A stretch of 52,961 nt of DNA from an uncultured Alphaproteobacteria bacterium (GTDB taxonomy: Bacteria; Pseudomonadota; Alphaproteobacteria; HIMB59; GCA-002718135): NCBI GenBank assembly GCA_902541215.1, contig CACBPV010000007.1, positions 1 to 52,961 on the forward strand, in the 5' to 3' direction. The notes under the pieces are model-generated. The model was not told the DNA's origin. It did not search any database and saw only the letters and a list, made by a program, of their open reading frames with translations. A program made the translations under genes and the position numbers. Every line of letters starts with the position of its first letter. Positions within the stretch are counted from its first letter, which is position 1. Below, piece by piece: positions 17,239-25,989 of this stretch.

Positions 17239-18069
17239 ATGAATGAACAATTTAAAGATAAGGTCATTATAGTTACAGGTAGTACACAAGGTAGTGGTGC
17301 TGAAACAGCGAGATTATTAGCTAGCAGAGGTGCTAAAGCAATTACAATTTGTGGGAGACAAGAAGATAAAGGTCTTGAAGTTAAAAATCAGATTGAAAAA
17401 TTAGGCACTGAGTGTTTGTATATAAAAGCAGACCTTAAAAAAGTTGATAATTGCAAAAAAATTGTCTCTGAGACTGATAAAAAATTTGGAACGATAAATT
17501 CTTTAATTAATGTTGCCGGATATACAGAAAGAGGAACAATTCTAAGTGCTACTCTAGAAAATTATGAAAATAATTATAATATTAATACCCGTGCGCCTTT
17601 CATATTAATGCAAGAGACAATTAAAATAATGATTAGAGATAAGAACAAAGGAACAATTGCAAATGTATTATCTATGGCAATGTATAGTGGCATGCCATTT
17701 ATTGTTGCTTATAGTGGTTCAAAAGCTGCTTTAGCAACAATGACAAAAAATATTGCAAATTCTGTCGCTAGTTATCAAATAAGAGTAAACGCCTTAAATA
17801 TTGGATGGACGGATACTCCTGCTGAACATGATATTCAAACAAGAGTTCATAAAAAAAATCCTAATTGGTTACAAGATGAAGAAAAAAAAGTTCCTTTTAA
17901 CAGATTGATTAAACCTATTGATGTAGCAAAGGGATTAGCTTTTATGTGCTCAGAAGAATCTGGATTAATGACAGGTAGTGTAATTGATTTTGATCAAACA
18001 GTACATGGCTGGCATTCTTATTCAGCATATGAAACTAGAGTTTTGGATGATTCTCTACTAGGAGAATAA
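17239..18069 (+). CDS. Short-chain dehydrogenase/reductase (SDR)
   Basis: A 276-residue SDR, last of the four-gene oxidoreductase operon, 15 bases after the IolG-like gene. TGSTQGSG (13-20) departs from the usual TGxxxGIG in having S instead of I. GR after the second strand (ICGR) points to NADP. The catalytic set is S145, Y158 and K162 (YSGSK). The C-terminal part has the usual MTGSVIDFDQTVHG segment in place of the common VDGG. It probably reduces or oxidises a sugar or sugar acid with NADP. No recognisable substrate signature. Confidence 0.85.
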   Translation: MNEQFKDKVIIVTGSTQGSGAETARLLASRGAKAITICGRQEDKGLEVKNQIEKLGTECLYIKADLKKVDNCKKIVSETDKKFGTINSLINVAGYTERGTILSATLENYENNYNINTRAPFILMQETIKIMIRDKNKGTIANVLSMAMYSGMPFIVAYSGSKAALATMTKNIANSVASYQIRVNALNIGWTDTPAEHDIQTRVHKKNPNWLQDEEKKVPFNRLIKPIDVAKGLAFMCSEESGLMTGSVIDFDQTVHGWHSYSAYETRVLDDSLLGE

Positions 18070-18114
18070 TTAATCATTTATTTCTCAACCATTTTTTAAT
18101 TTTTAACTATATTT

Positions 18115-18120
18115 TATAAT
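18115..18120 (+). promoter_or_regulatory. Possible -10 element before the dioxygenase gene
   Basis: TATAAT lies 35 bases before the ATG at 18156 in an 86-base gap that otherwise holds nothing recognisable. No good -35 is present, so this is weak in such AT-rich sequence. Confidence 0.25.
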
Positions 18121-18155
18121 TTACACAAATTTAAATATTAATTAATAAATTAAAA

Positions 18156-19232
18156 ATGGGAAAAAAAATAATTTCTATTAATGAAGGAAAATTATCAGAG
18201 TTTAAACTTCATAGTATTTGGCTTCGTGAAAGATTAAATGGGAGTGAATTTGTAGACCAAAATAATCTACAACGTTTATATGAACCAAGCCTCTTAGATG
18301 ATAATCTATTTATAAATTCTCATAATGTTAACGAAAATATATTAAATGTTGAATTTAGTGATGGTGCAAAAGGATCTTTTAATATCGATGATCTCTATAA
18401 TGAAATCAATAATATTGATGTCATACCTGAAAAAAAAATATGGAATGTCAGTGAACAAAATTTAGAAATTTTTGATAATAATAAAATCTTTGAGAATAAA
18501 AAGGAACTTATCAATATGCTTAAAGTATTTTATCAATACGGTTATGTAATAATCGAAAATACAAAAGCAGAAGAAAATGAAGTTATAAAATTCGCTGAAA
18601 AATTAGGCCCAGTTCGAGCAACAAATTTTGGAAAATTATTTAACGTTGTTTCTAAGCCAAATCCAAATGATCTTGCCTATACTGCATTAGAGTTAACATC
18701 GCATTCAGATAACCCATATAGAAAGCCTGTTCCTGGAATTCAATTACTTCATTGTATTGCTAATGAATCTACAGGAGGAGACTCAAGTTTAGTTGATGGT
18801 TTTAGTGTTGCAAATTTTTTAAAACATAACCAACCTGAATTTTATAAAGTATTAACTGAAACTAATGTTACTTTTAAATTTACAGATATTGATACTATTT
18901 TAGTTGATGAAGCAAAATTAATTGAACTAGACCATAATAATAACTTTAGACAAATACGATTTAGTGGAAGACTTGATTATGTTCCATTATTAGAGGAATA
19001 TAATCTTGATCTCTTTTATAAGGCTAGAAAATATATGTTCAAACTTTGTAACTCTGATGATTTCAAAATTAAATTTAGATTATCTAAAGGAATGATTGCA
19101 ATGTTTGATAACCTGAGATTATTACATGGAAGAACTAAATTTGATCCAAATACTGGTTTTAGACATCTACAAGGATGTTATATTGATCATGATGTCACTG
19201 AGGGTAAGCTTAGAAGGTTATTAAAACCCTAA
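18156..19232 (+). CDS. 2-oxoglutarate/Fe(II) dioxygenase, gamma-butyrobetaine hydroxylase-like (TauD family)
   Basis: A 358-residue enzyme with the two-domain form of gamma-butyrobetaine and trimethyllysine hydroxylases. A small N-terminal domain (about 1-100) contains SIWLRERL. The jelly-roll oxygenase domain has iron ligands H183 and D185 (HSD) and distal H324 (LLHGR), with R336 for 2-oxoglutarate. The cysteines that bind zinc in the N-terminal domain of BBOX-type enzymes are absent. It stands alone, ending in a 4-base stop overlap with the kinase gene. Hydroxylation of a quaternary amine such as gamma-butyrobetaine or a phosphonate analogue is the family expectation, not proven. Confidence 0.8.
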   Translation: MGKKIISINEGKLSEFKLHSIWLRERLNGSEFVDQNNLQRLYEPSLLDDNLFINSHNVNENILNVEFSDGAKGSFNIDDLYNEINNIDVIPEKKIWNVSEQNLEIFDNNKIFENKKELINMLKVFYQYGYVIIENTKAEENEVIKFAEKLGPVRATNFGKLFNVVSKPNPNDLAYTALELTSHSDNPYRKPVPGIQLLHCIANESTGGDSSLVDGFSVANFLKHNQPEFYKVLTETNVTFKFTDIDTILVDEAKLIELDHNNNFRQIRFSGRLDYVPLLEEYNLDLFYKARKYMFKLCNSDDFKIKFRLSKGMIAMFDNLRLLHGRTKFDPNTGFRHLQGCYIDHDVTEGKLRRLLKP

Positions 19233-20296
19233 TTGACTTCAAAGATCTTTTCAGCAGGATAAAAATTTAATATTTTACTATACCAATTACTAAAATTATT
19301 TCTTTCAATTAATGAAACTGTAAAACCACCAAATCCACCGCCAGTCAATCTGGCGCCTAAAGCACCACATTCAACTGATCTCTGAACAATTAAATCAACA
19401 TCTAAAGTAGATGCTTCAAAATCTTTAGAATATGATTCATGACTTTCATTCATTAATTTTCCAAACTCCTGAATATTATTTTCTATTAAATTTTTTTTCG
19501 CATTAATCACTCTATCATTTTCAAAAACTACATGCTTTGCTCTTTTTGCTATAGTATTATTGTCAAATTTATTTGTTTGAAAATTTTCTTTTTTAACTTC
19601 ACCCAAATATTCTACACCAAGGTTTTTTTCAGCCTCTAGGAGTTCAGCAAATCTTTCATTATAAGAGCTATCTCTTAAATTTCGTTGTACTTCAGAGTCA
19701 ATCAAACAAAATTTCCAATTTTCTGGAAAATTAATAAGTTCGTATTCTAAATTCTTACAATTCATAAAAAATGCTTTGCCATGAATACCAATAGAAGAAA
19801 CCATTTGATCCATTATTCCACCAGAAACACCTATGTAGTTGAATTCTACCTTCTTTGCTAATTTTGCAATTTCTGGATCTTTGATTTTTGTTTCAAAAAA
19901 AGTATTTAGTGCTTTTAGTGTAGCAACACACAATGCTGAAGATGATGAAATACCTCTTTCTAAAGGTATATCAGATGAAATAAAAATGCTTAAAAATCTA
20001 GATGAAATCTTATTTTCATCAAAAAAAATATGCAAACAACCTTTTATATAATCAACCCACTCATTGTTGATTGATTTTTTGAAATCATTGAATGTTTTTT
20101 TCTCTTTAAAATGTTGAGAATAAACTGTGAATTCATTAGAATTATTTTGAGATATCTCAATGGTATTTTTAAAAGATAAAAGTGTAGGCATAACATATCC
20201 ACCAGTATAATCGGTATGTTCACCAATTAAATTTACTCTTGCTTGAGCACTTTCCTTTACTTCTGCGTCTATATTAAATATATCTTTAAAACTCAT
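19229..20296 (-). CDS. GHMP sugar kinase, galactokinase-like
   Basis: A 355-residue GHMP kinase. The galactokinase signature G-E-H-T-D-Y is at 25-30 after R20. The ATP-binding PLERGISSSSA loop is at 111-121. Catalytic D163 lies in GIMDQ, and the C-terminal GARLTGGGFGG motif is present. It phosphorylates galactose or a close relative at C1. Beside a hexosaminidase and amino-sugar genes, an N-acetylgalactosamine kinase activity is possible. No galT or galE is in the window. The start codons of this gene and the hexosaminidase gene are only 13 bases apart and neither has a Shine-Dalgarno. Confidence 0.82.
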   Translation of the reverse strand: MSFKDIFNIDAEVKESAQARVNLIGEHTDYTGGYVMPTLLSFKNTIEISQNNSNEFTVYSQHFKEKKTFNDFKKSINNEWVDYIKGCLHIFFDENKISSRFLSIFISSDIPLERGISSSSALCVATLKALNTFFETKIKDPEIAKLAKKVEFNYIGVSGGIMDQMVSSIGIHGKAFFMNCKNLEYELINFPENWKFCLIDSEVQRNLRDSSYNERFAELLEAEKNLGVEYLGEVKKENFQTNKFDNNTIAKRAKHVVFENDRVINAKKNLIENNIQEFGKLMNESHESYSKDFEASTLDVDLIVQRSVECGALGARLTGGGFGGFTVSLIERNNFSNWYSKILNFYPAEKIFEVN

Positions 20297-20309
20297 ATAA
20301 TTACTAGTT

Positions 20310-22172
20310 ATGACTAATCAAATTAATATATCTTTTACAAATGAAAATAAATTAAAAATTATTCTTGATGATAAATTAGTAGATCCAAATTTAAAATTGT
20401 GTTTCTCATTAGTTTATTCAATAAAATCTATATCAGGCGGTGAAATAACTAAGCAAATTGGACGTTATTACGAGTTATCTATAAAAAAAAATACAATTTT
20501 ATTAGATTTACAAATTCCTAAAATTGGTAACTTCAACCTTTCGTGTGGTCCGGAAGGTATTTTCATTATTGATACATTAAACAATAGTAAATTAAATATA
20601 AATGTTTCAGATTTGATATTTGAAAAACCAATTAAAAGGAAAACTTATGAAGATTTAAGAACAAAAAATTTTATACCTATTATTCCCGAGCCAGAAAAAA
20701 TTCATTTACAAAATGAATTTATATATATTGAAAATAAAACATTTAATCTAAATACAGAAATTGAAATTATTTCTAATTTGCAAAATATTATTTCCATATT
20801 GGATATTAATTTTACTTCTGAAAAAGGATTTTCAATTTTCTTTAATAAAGATGATCAGTTATTAAACGATCAATATTTTATGCAGATAACAAAAGATAAT
20901 ATTGAGATTAAATATAATAATTATGGTGGAAAGCTACATGGTCTTATATCTTTAGTTCATTTAATTGATTTCTATCAAACAAAGCTTCCAATTTGTACAA
21001 TACACGATAATCCAAAATTTCAATGGAGAGGAATGCATCTCGATTGTGCAAGACAATTCTATACTATTGATGAAATCAAACGTTTATTTAATTACATGGC
21101 ATTATTTAAGCTTAATAGATTTCACTGGCATTTAACAGATAACGAAGCGTGGAGAATTGAAATTAAAAAATATCCAGATCTTGCATTAAATGGAGGACAC
21201 AGAGGATATAATTTTAAAATACCGCCATTGTACGGAAGTGGTTATGATAAATATGGCGGATATTACTCACAGGAAGATATCAAAGATTTAATTATATATG
21301 CAAAAAAATTAAATATCGAGATTATGCCTGAAATTGATTTACCAGCACATTCTTGGGCATTACTAGAAATCATGCCAGAACTCAGAGAACAGTCTTCAAA
21401 TATAGTTAGTGAAGATGTTGGTTCGTATAAGAATAATACAATAAACCCTTCCTTAGAAAAAACTGTAACTTTTTTAAAAGATATGTTGAATGAAGTAAGT
21501 GAAATTTTCTCATATGATATAATTCATGTTGGCGTTGATGAAAGACCAAGTAATGCGTGGGAAGGTTCTCCAGCAATTATCGAGTTTATGAAAAAAAATA
21601 ATATTAAATCACAAGAGGAATATCAAGATTACTATATGAATTTTTTAATAGATTTTCTAAAATCAAAAAATAAAAGAACAGCTGCATGGAATGAGGCGGC
21701 AGTTTCTCCTCATATCGATCATGGTGTGGGTGGAAGTGCTGGAAAAATTGATAAATCATGTTTGATCTTTTCATGGGAGCATTCAGATGTTGCAAAAGAA
21801 ACTACAAATAAGGGATTTGAAACAATACTTTGTCCTGGTCAAAAAACATATTTTGATATGGCTTATAATAATTCAACTGAAGAAAGAGGTATTTGTTGGG
21901 CTGCAACTATAGAAGTAAAAGATATTTATGAATGGGATCCAATAAAAGATATAAATAAATCAGAATTGATAAAAGGGTTACAAGGTCAGCTGTGGTCAGA
22001 GACAATTACAGATAAAAAATTTTTTGATCAAATGATCAACCCAAGATTAGCAACTTTATCAGAAGTTGCATGGAAGGGAAAAATTTCGAGAAAATGGATA
22101 GAATTTCGTTCAGCACTTCTAAATTCTATGAATTTTTTAAAAAAATTAGGCTGGCGATATCACAATTTTTAA
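20310..22172 (+). CDS. GH20 beta-N-acetylhexosaminidase, cytoplasmic
   Basis: A 620-residue glycoside hydrolase family 20 enzyme. Residues about 1-120 form an N-terminal beta-rich domain, 120-235 the GH20b-like domain and 236 onward the barrel. The barrel has WRGMHLDCAR (substrate arginine R240), HWHLTDNEAWRIEI (272-285) and the catalytic Asp-Glu pair D410-E411 in HVGVDE, where the consensus is H-x-G-G-D-E. No signal peptide or membrane segment is seen, so it should act in the cytoplasm on imported disaccharides such as chitobiose. This agrees with the ABC transporter, NagA and deaminase genes downstream. Confidence 0.9.
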   Translation: MTNQINISFTNENKLKIILDDKLVDPNLKLCFSLVYSIKSISGGEITKQIGRYYELSIKKNTILLDLQIPKIGNFNLSCGPEGIFIIDTLNNSKLNINVSDLIFEKPIKRKTYEDLRTKNFIPIIPEPEKIHLQNEFIYIENKTFNLNTEIEIISNLQNIISILDINFTSEKGFSIFFNKDDQLLNDQYFMQITKDNIEIKYNNYGGKLHGLISLVHLIDFYQTKLPICTIHDNPKFQWRGMHLDCARQFYTIDEIKRLFNYMALFKLNRFHWHLTDNEAWRIEIKKYPDLALNGGHRGYNFKIPPLYGSGYDKYGGYYSQEDIKDLIIYAKKLNIEIMPEIDLPAHSWALLEIMPELREQSSNIVSEDVGSYKNNTINPSLEKTVTFLKDMLNEVSEIFSYDIIHVGVDERPSNAWEGSPAIIEFMKKNNIKSQEEYQDYYMNFLIDFLKSKNKRTAAWNEAAVSPHIDHGVGGSAGKIDKSCLIFSWEHSDVAKETTNKGFETILCPGQKTYFDMAYNNSTEERGICWAATIEVKDIYEWDPIKDINKSELIKGLQGQLWSETITDKKFFDQMINPRLATLSEVAWKGKISRKWIEFRSALLNSMNFLKKLGWRYHNF

Positions 22173-22190
22173 TGTTAAAGTAAAATAAAT

Positions 22191-23336
22191 ATGAAAATAG
22201 GCGCAGTAGGTTTTGGAAGTAGAACAGCGGGTGTTTATAATGAATTTTCAAAAGTTAATCCGAATTTTGAAATGGTTGCTTATGTAGATCCTCAGCCAAT
22301 AGGTAAAGATTTTGCTGAGAAAAATAATTTTTTTCCAAATAAATCATACTCAAGTTTAAACGAAATGTTGGATCGAGAGAAACTAGATATGTTAATGATT
22401 GGGTCTCCTAATCATCTACATTTAGATCATATCAAGCTTGGATTAAAAGCTGGATTACAAATTTTTGCTGAAAAACCAATAGTAATAAATGAACAAGAAA
22501 CTTTTGAATTAGCAAAATTAATAAAAGAATATGGCAAAGAAAGAATTATAGTTGGCTTAGTTCTAAGATATTCGCAGCAAGCAAGATCTGTAAGAAAATT
22601 ATTAGACCAAAATGCTATAGGAAATATAATATCTATTGAAGCTTCAGAACATATTGTACCCTCGCACGGTGCTTTTTTTATGAGAAATTGGAGAAGAAAA
22701 CAAAAATATTCAGGAGGCTTTATGCTGGAAAAATGTTGCCATGATATTGACTTCTATTCAATGATTACGAAGAGTAGACCTATTAAAGTTGCTAGTTTTG
22801 GTTCAAGAAGATCTTTTATACCAGATAATCTTCCAGAGGGTTCTCATGAGCAATATACAAAAGATAGGTTGAAAGGTTGGGAGTCAAAATCAAATGTTTT
22901 TGATAGTGATGCTGATATCGTCGATCATCAAGTTGCAATAATAGAATATGAAAATAAGGCAGTGTTATCTTTTCACACTAATATGAAAGTTCCTGACGAA
23001 TTTAGAAGATTTGCAGTAATAGGGTCTTCAGGCATGATAGAGGGGGATTTTGTTAGAGGATTTATGAAAGCTCATGATGAAAATAATAATGTACTTATTG
23101 ACGAAGATTATGGAGCAGCTTTTGGAAAAGAAATTAAAGGTCACTATGGCGCAGATAGCATGATGGCTCAAGACATTAACAATTATTTATTAAAAAATAA
23201 TAAAGAATTACCAGTTGGTGTAATAGAGTGTATGGAGGCAGGTGTTGTTGCTATGAAAATTGATGAAGCTAGAAATACTGGTAAAGTAATTGACTTAACA
23301 AGCACTTGGGATAAATTTGACTCTCTATTAAATTAG
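22191..23336 (+). CDS. Gfo/Idh/MocA family oxidoreductase
   Basis: A 381-residue NAD(P)-dependent oxidoreductase. The Rossmann motif is GFGSRTAG at about 7-14, AEKPIV carries the catalytic lysine and EKCCHDIDFYSM the active-site histidine. It lies between the hexosaminidase and the sugar ABC transporter genes, with 5 bases to the first permease, so it belongs to that operon. Family members oxidise or epimerise glycosides, and the GH109 branch cleaves alpha-GalNAc by an NAD mechanism. A role on the transported amino sugar is plausible but the exact reaction cannot be read. Confidence 0.83.
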   Translation: MKIGAVGFGSRTAGVYNEFSKVNPNFEMVAYVDPQPIGKDFAEKNNFFPNKSYSSLNEMLDREKLDMLMIGSPNHLHLDHIKLGLKAGLQIFAEKPIVINEQETFELAKLIKEYGKERIIVGLVLRYSQQARSVRKLLDQNAIGNIISIEASEHIVPSHGAFFMRNWRRKQKYSGGFMLEKCCHDIDFYSMITKSRPIKVASFGSRRSFIPDNLPEGSHEQYTKDRLKGWESKSNVFDSDADIVDHQVAIIEYENKAVLSFHTNMKVPDEFRRFAVIGSSGMIEGDFVRGFMKAHDENNNVLIDEDYGAAFGKEIKGHYGADSMMAQDINNYLLKNNKELPVGVIECMEAGVVAMKIDEARNTGKVIDLTSTWDKFDSLLN

Positions 23337-23341
23337 TAATT

Positions 23342-24241
23342 ATGAATCAAAAATTAAAATCTTATACTGCCCAAACATATATAGCATATGCACTAATTGC
23401 TCCTGCTGCCATTTATATAATTCTTATTGTTGCTTGGCCATTATTAGAAACAATTAGATTATCTTTTACAAATTCTAGCTTAGCAGGAGAAGATTATATT
23501 GGTTTAGAAAATTATCAAAAAATGTTTTCTAGTAAAAAATTTAATGGAATAGTGACCAGAACATTTGTTTGGATGTTTTTTTCAGTCTCTTTAAAACTTA
23601 TTATTGGTTTAATTGGAGCTGTTTTACTTAATGCTAATTTAAAAGGAAGATCAATTTTCAGGGTACTTGTAATGCCTCCATGGGTAGTCCCAATTGCAAT
23701 TGGAATGCTTGGTTGGTTATGGTTATATAATGGGTATTTTGGAATTATCGCAGGTGTAGGTATGCGAACTGGAATTTTGGATGGCCCTTTTGGATTTCTT
23801 GCTTACAAACAAAGTGCTTTTATTTCCACAATCATTGCAGATGTATGGGTTGGAACACCAATGGTAACTGTTTTCTTTTTAGCTGCAATGCAAGGTGTGC
23901 CAAGGGATTTATATGAAGCTGCTTATTGTGATGGCGCTTCAAGATGGGATAGATTTTTTAAAATTACATTACCTCAGATCACTCCTGTAATTATTACAAT
24001 GTCATTACTATCTGCTATTTGGACATTCAACTCATTTGAAATAATTTGGATATTAACAGAAGGCGGGCCAAGAGGTTCTACAACTACATTAATTATCGAC
24101 ACCTATAAACAAGCATTAGGAAATTATAAATTTGGAAGAGGGGCTGCTAGAGCTGTAGTTGTAATGATTTTATTAATGTTGTTTGCAGGCTTTTATCTAG
24201 CTTTGCTTGCTAGAATTAATAAGAAAATTTCTCATGAATAA
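23342..24241 (+). CDS. Sugar ABC transporter permease, CUT1 family (MalF/UgpA type)
   Basis: A 299-residue inner-membrane permease with about six membrane segments and the EAA loop EAAYCDGASRWDRF...PQITP near residue 200. It pairs with the following MalG-type permease, whose ATG lies inside its 3' end (ATGAATAA). The operon has a binding protein but no ATPase gene; the ATPase at 36824-37903 or one elsewhere must power it. Context (hexosaminidase, NagA, deaminase) points to N-acetylated amino-sugar oligosaccharides. Confidence 0.9.
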   Translation: MNQKLKSYTAQTYIAYALIAPAAIYIILIVAWPLLETIRLSFTNSSLAGEDYIGLENYQKMFSSKKFNGIVTRTFVWMFFSVSLKLIIGLIGAVLLNANLKGRSIFRVLVMPPWVVPIAIGMLGWLWLYNGYFGIIAGVGMRTGILDGPFGFLAYKQSAFISTIIADVWVGTPMVTVFFLAAMQGVPRDLYEAAYCDGASRWDRFFKITLPQITPVIITMSLLSAIWTFNSFEIIWILTEGGPRGSTTTLIIDTYKQALGNYKFGRGAARAVVVMILLMLFAGFYLALLARINKKISHE

Positions 24242-25073
24242 ATATAATCCTTTTGAAAAAGTATTTATCTATTTTGGCATCTTTGTCTTCATGACTTTTA
24301 TTCTTTTGCCTTTTGTCGAAATGTTTTATGCATCTCTTCGTCCTTTAGATCATTTATTTCGTTCGCCATACCAATTTTATTCTGATGATTTATCTTTTTG
24401 GGCTTATCGAGAAATGTGGAACACTGTACCAATGCTTGGAAGATATATTTTTAATAGTTTTTTTCTGGCTTCCTGTGTTGCTATACTAACTCTTATCTTC
24501 GTTATTCCTGCAGCTTACGCATACGCACGTTTTAAATTTCCTGCTAAGAATATGAGCTTATACATACTCTTAGCAATTAATATGTTTTCAGGAGCAGTAA
24601 TTTTAATACCTCTATATAAACTTTTAAGGACTTTAGGTTTATTAAATAGTTATCAATCTATGATTATTCCTGGAGTAGCTTTTTTAATACCAACTGCAAT
24701 TTGGCTGCTAAAGTCATACTTTGAAAAAATACCAATAGATTTAGAAGAGGCAGCTTTTGTAGATGGTGCATCAAGAGTACAAATACTCAGACATATAATA
24801 GCTCCTTTAAGTACACCTGGATTAGTTGTGGTTGGTATTTATGCATTCATTGGTGCATATGCTCAACAATTCTTATTTGCGATTACATTTAACCAGAAAA
24901 AAGAATATATGCCAATTCCAACAGGGTTATATGAATTTATAGGATATCAAAGCGTTAAATGGAATGAAATGATGGCAGCTGCCTTAGTAGGAATGCTACC
25001 TGTGTTATTATTATTTATATTTTTACAAAAGTATATTGTAGAGGGGCTTACTGCTGGTGCAGTAAAAAACTAA
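24234..25073 (+). CDS. Sugar ABC transporter permease, MalG type, first tandem copy
   Basis: A 279-residue inner-membrane permease with six membrane segments and the EAA loop EAAFVDGASRVQILRHI. The start is the ATG at 24234, which overlaps the stop of the preceding permease and gives exactly the length of the second copy. It is nearly identical in protein sequence to the next gene. The copies share a 142-base perfectly identical DNA stretch (24296-24437 with 25137-25278) while neighbouring codons differ at silent sites. Either copy could pair with the MalF-type permease. Confidence 0.9.
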   Translation: MNKYNPFEKVFIYFGIFVFMTFILLPFVEMFYASLRPLDHLFRSPYQFYSDDLSFWAYREMWNTVPMLGRYIFNSFFLASCVAILTLIFVIPAAYAYARFKFPAKNMSLYILLAINMFSGAVILIPLYKLLRTLGLLNSYQSMIIPGVAFLIPTAIWLLKSYFEKIPIDLEEAAFVDGASRVQILRHIIAPLSTPGLVVVGIYAFIGAYAQQFLFAITFNQKKEYMPIPTGLYEFIGYQSVKWNEMMAAALVGMLPVLLLFIFLQKYIVEGLTAGAVKN

Positions 25074-25074
25074 A

Positions 25075-25914
25075 TTGGATAAATATAACATATACGAAAA
25101 GATATTATTATATTTGGGAATATTAGTCTTTATGATTTTTATTCTTTTGCCTTTTGTCGAAATGTTTTATGCATCTCTTCGTCCTTTAGATCATTTATTT
25201 CGTTCGCCATACCAATTTTATTCTGATGATTTATCTTTTTGGGCTTATCGAGAAATGTGGAACACTGTACCAATGCTTCCAAGATATATTTTTAATAGTT
25301 TTTTTCTTGCCTCAGTAACTTCTATAATTACTTTGTTTTTTGTAATTCCTGCAGCTTACTCTTACGCACGTTTTAAATTTCCATTCAAAAATTCTTCACT
25401 CTATATTTTATTGGCGATTAATATGTTTTCAGGTGCTGTTTTATTAATTCCTCTATATAAAGTTTTAAGGACATTTGGTTTGCTAAACACATATCAAGCC
25501 ATGATAGTTCCAGGGGTTGCTTTTTTGATTCCAACTGCAATTTGGTTGCTTAAATCGTATTTTGAAAAAATACCTATTGATTTGGAGGAGGCTGCTTTCG
25601 TTGATGGGGCTTCAAGAGTACAAATACTCAGGCACATAATAGCACCTCTTAGTACACCGGGTCTGGTAGTTGTTGGGATATATGCTTTTATAGGATCTTA
25701 TGCTCAACAATTCTTATTTGCGATTACATTTAACCAGAAAAAAGAATATATGCCTATTCCTTCGGGACTCTATGAATTTATAGGATACACAACAGTAAAA
25801 TGGAATGAAATGATGGCAGCTTCTCTTGTTGGGATAGCCCCTGTCTTAATTATTTTTCTTTTTTTGCAAAAATATATTGTTGCTGGACTCACTTCTGGTG
25901 CAGTAAAAAACTAG
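25075..25914 (+). CDS. Sugar ABC transporter permease, MalG type, second tandem copy
   Basis: A 279-residue paralogue of the preceding permease, starting at TTG one base after its stop (M-D-K-Y-N aligned with M-N-K-Y-N). The EAA loop and membrane segments are intact and there is no sign of decay, so both copies are probably functional. Duplicate MalG-type subunits could give alternative channel pairs with different specificity or simply raise dosage. The offset between copies is a constant 841 bases with no insertions or deletions. The binding-protein gene follows after 75 bases with its own strong Shine-Dalgarno. Confidence 0.9.
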   Translation: MDKYNIYEKILLYLGILVFMIFILLPFVEMFYASLRPLDHLFRSPYQFYSDDLSFWAYREMWNTVPMLPRYIFNSFFLASVTSIITLFFVIPAAYSYARFKFPFKNSSLYILLAINMFSGAVLLIPLYKVLRTFGLLNTYQAMIVPGVAFLIPTAIWLLKSYFEKIPIDLEEAAFVDGASRVQILRHIIAPLSTPGLVVVGIYAFIGSYAQQFLFAITFNQKKEYMPIPSGLYEFIGYTTVKWNEMMAASLVGIAPVLIIFLFLQKYIVAGLTSGAVKN

Positions 25915-25989
25915 AGAAATATCCAAAAACTAACTTGCTTCATAGAGCCTGTTAATGTTATCTCTTTTTTATATTTAAATGGAGGAAAT

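Noticed and set aside
24234..25914. Tandem permeases as a direct-repeat mobile element or assembly duplication
   Set aside because: The copies differ at many silent sites and flanks, have no terminal repeats or transposase, and both frames are intact, so a genuine gene duplication is more likely.
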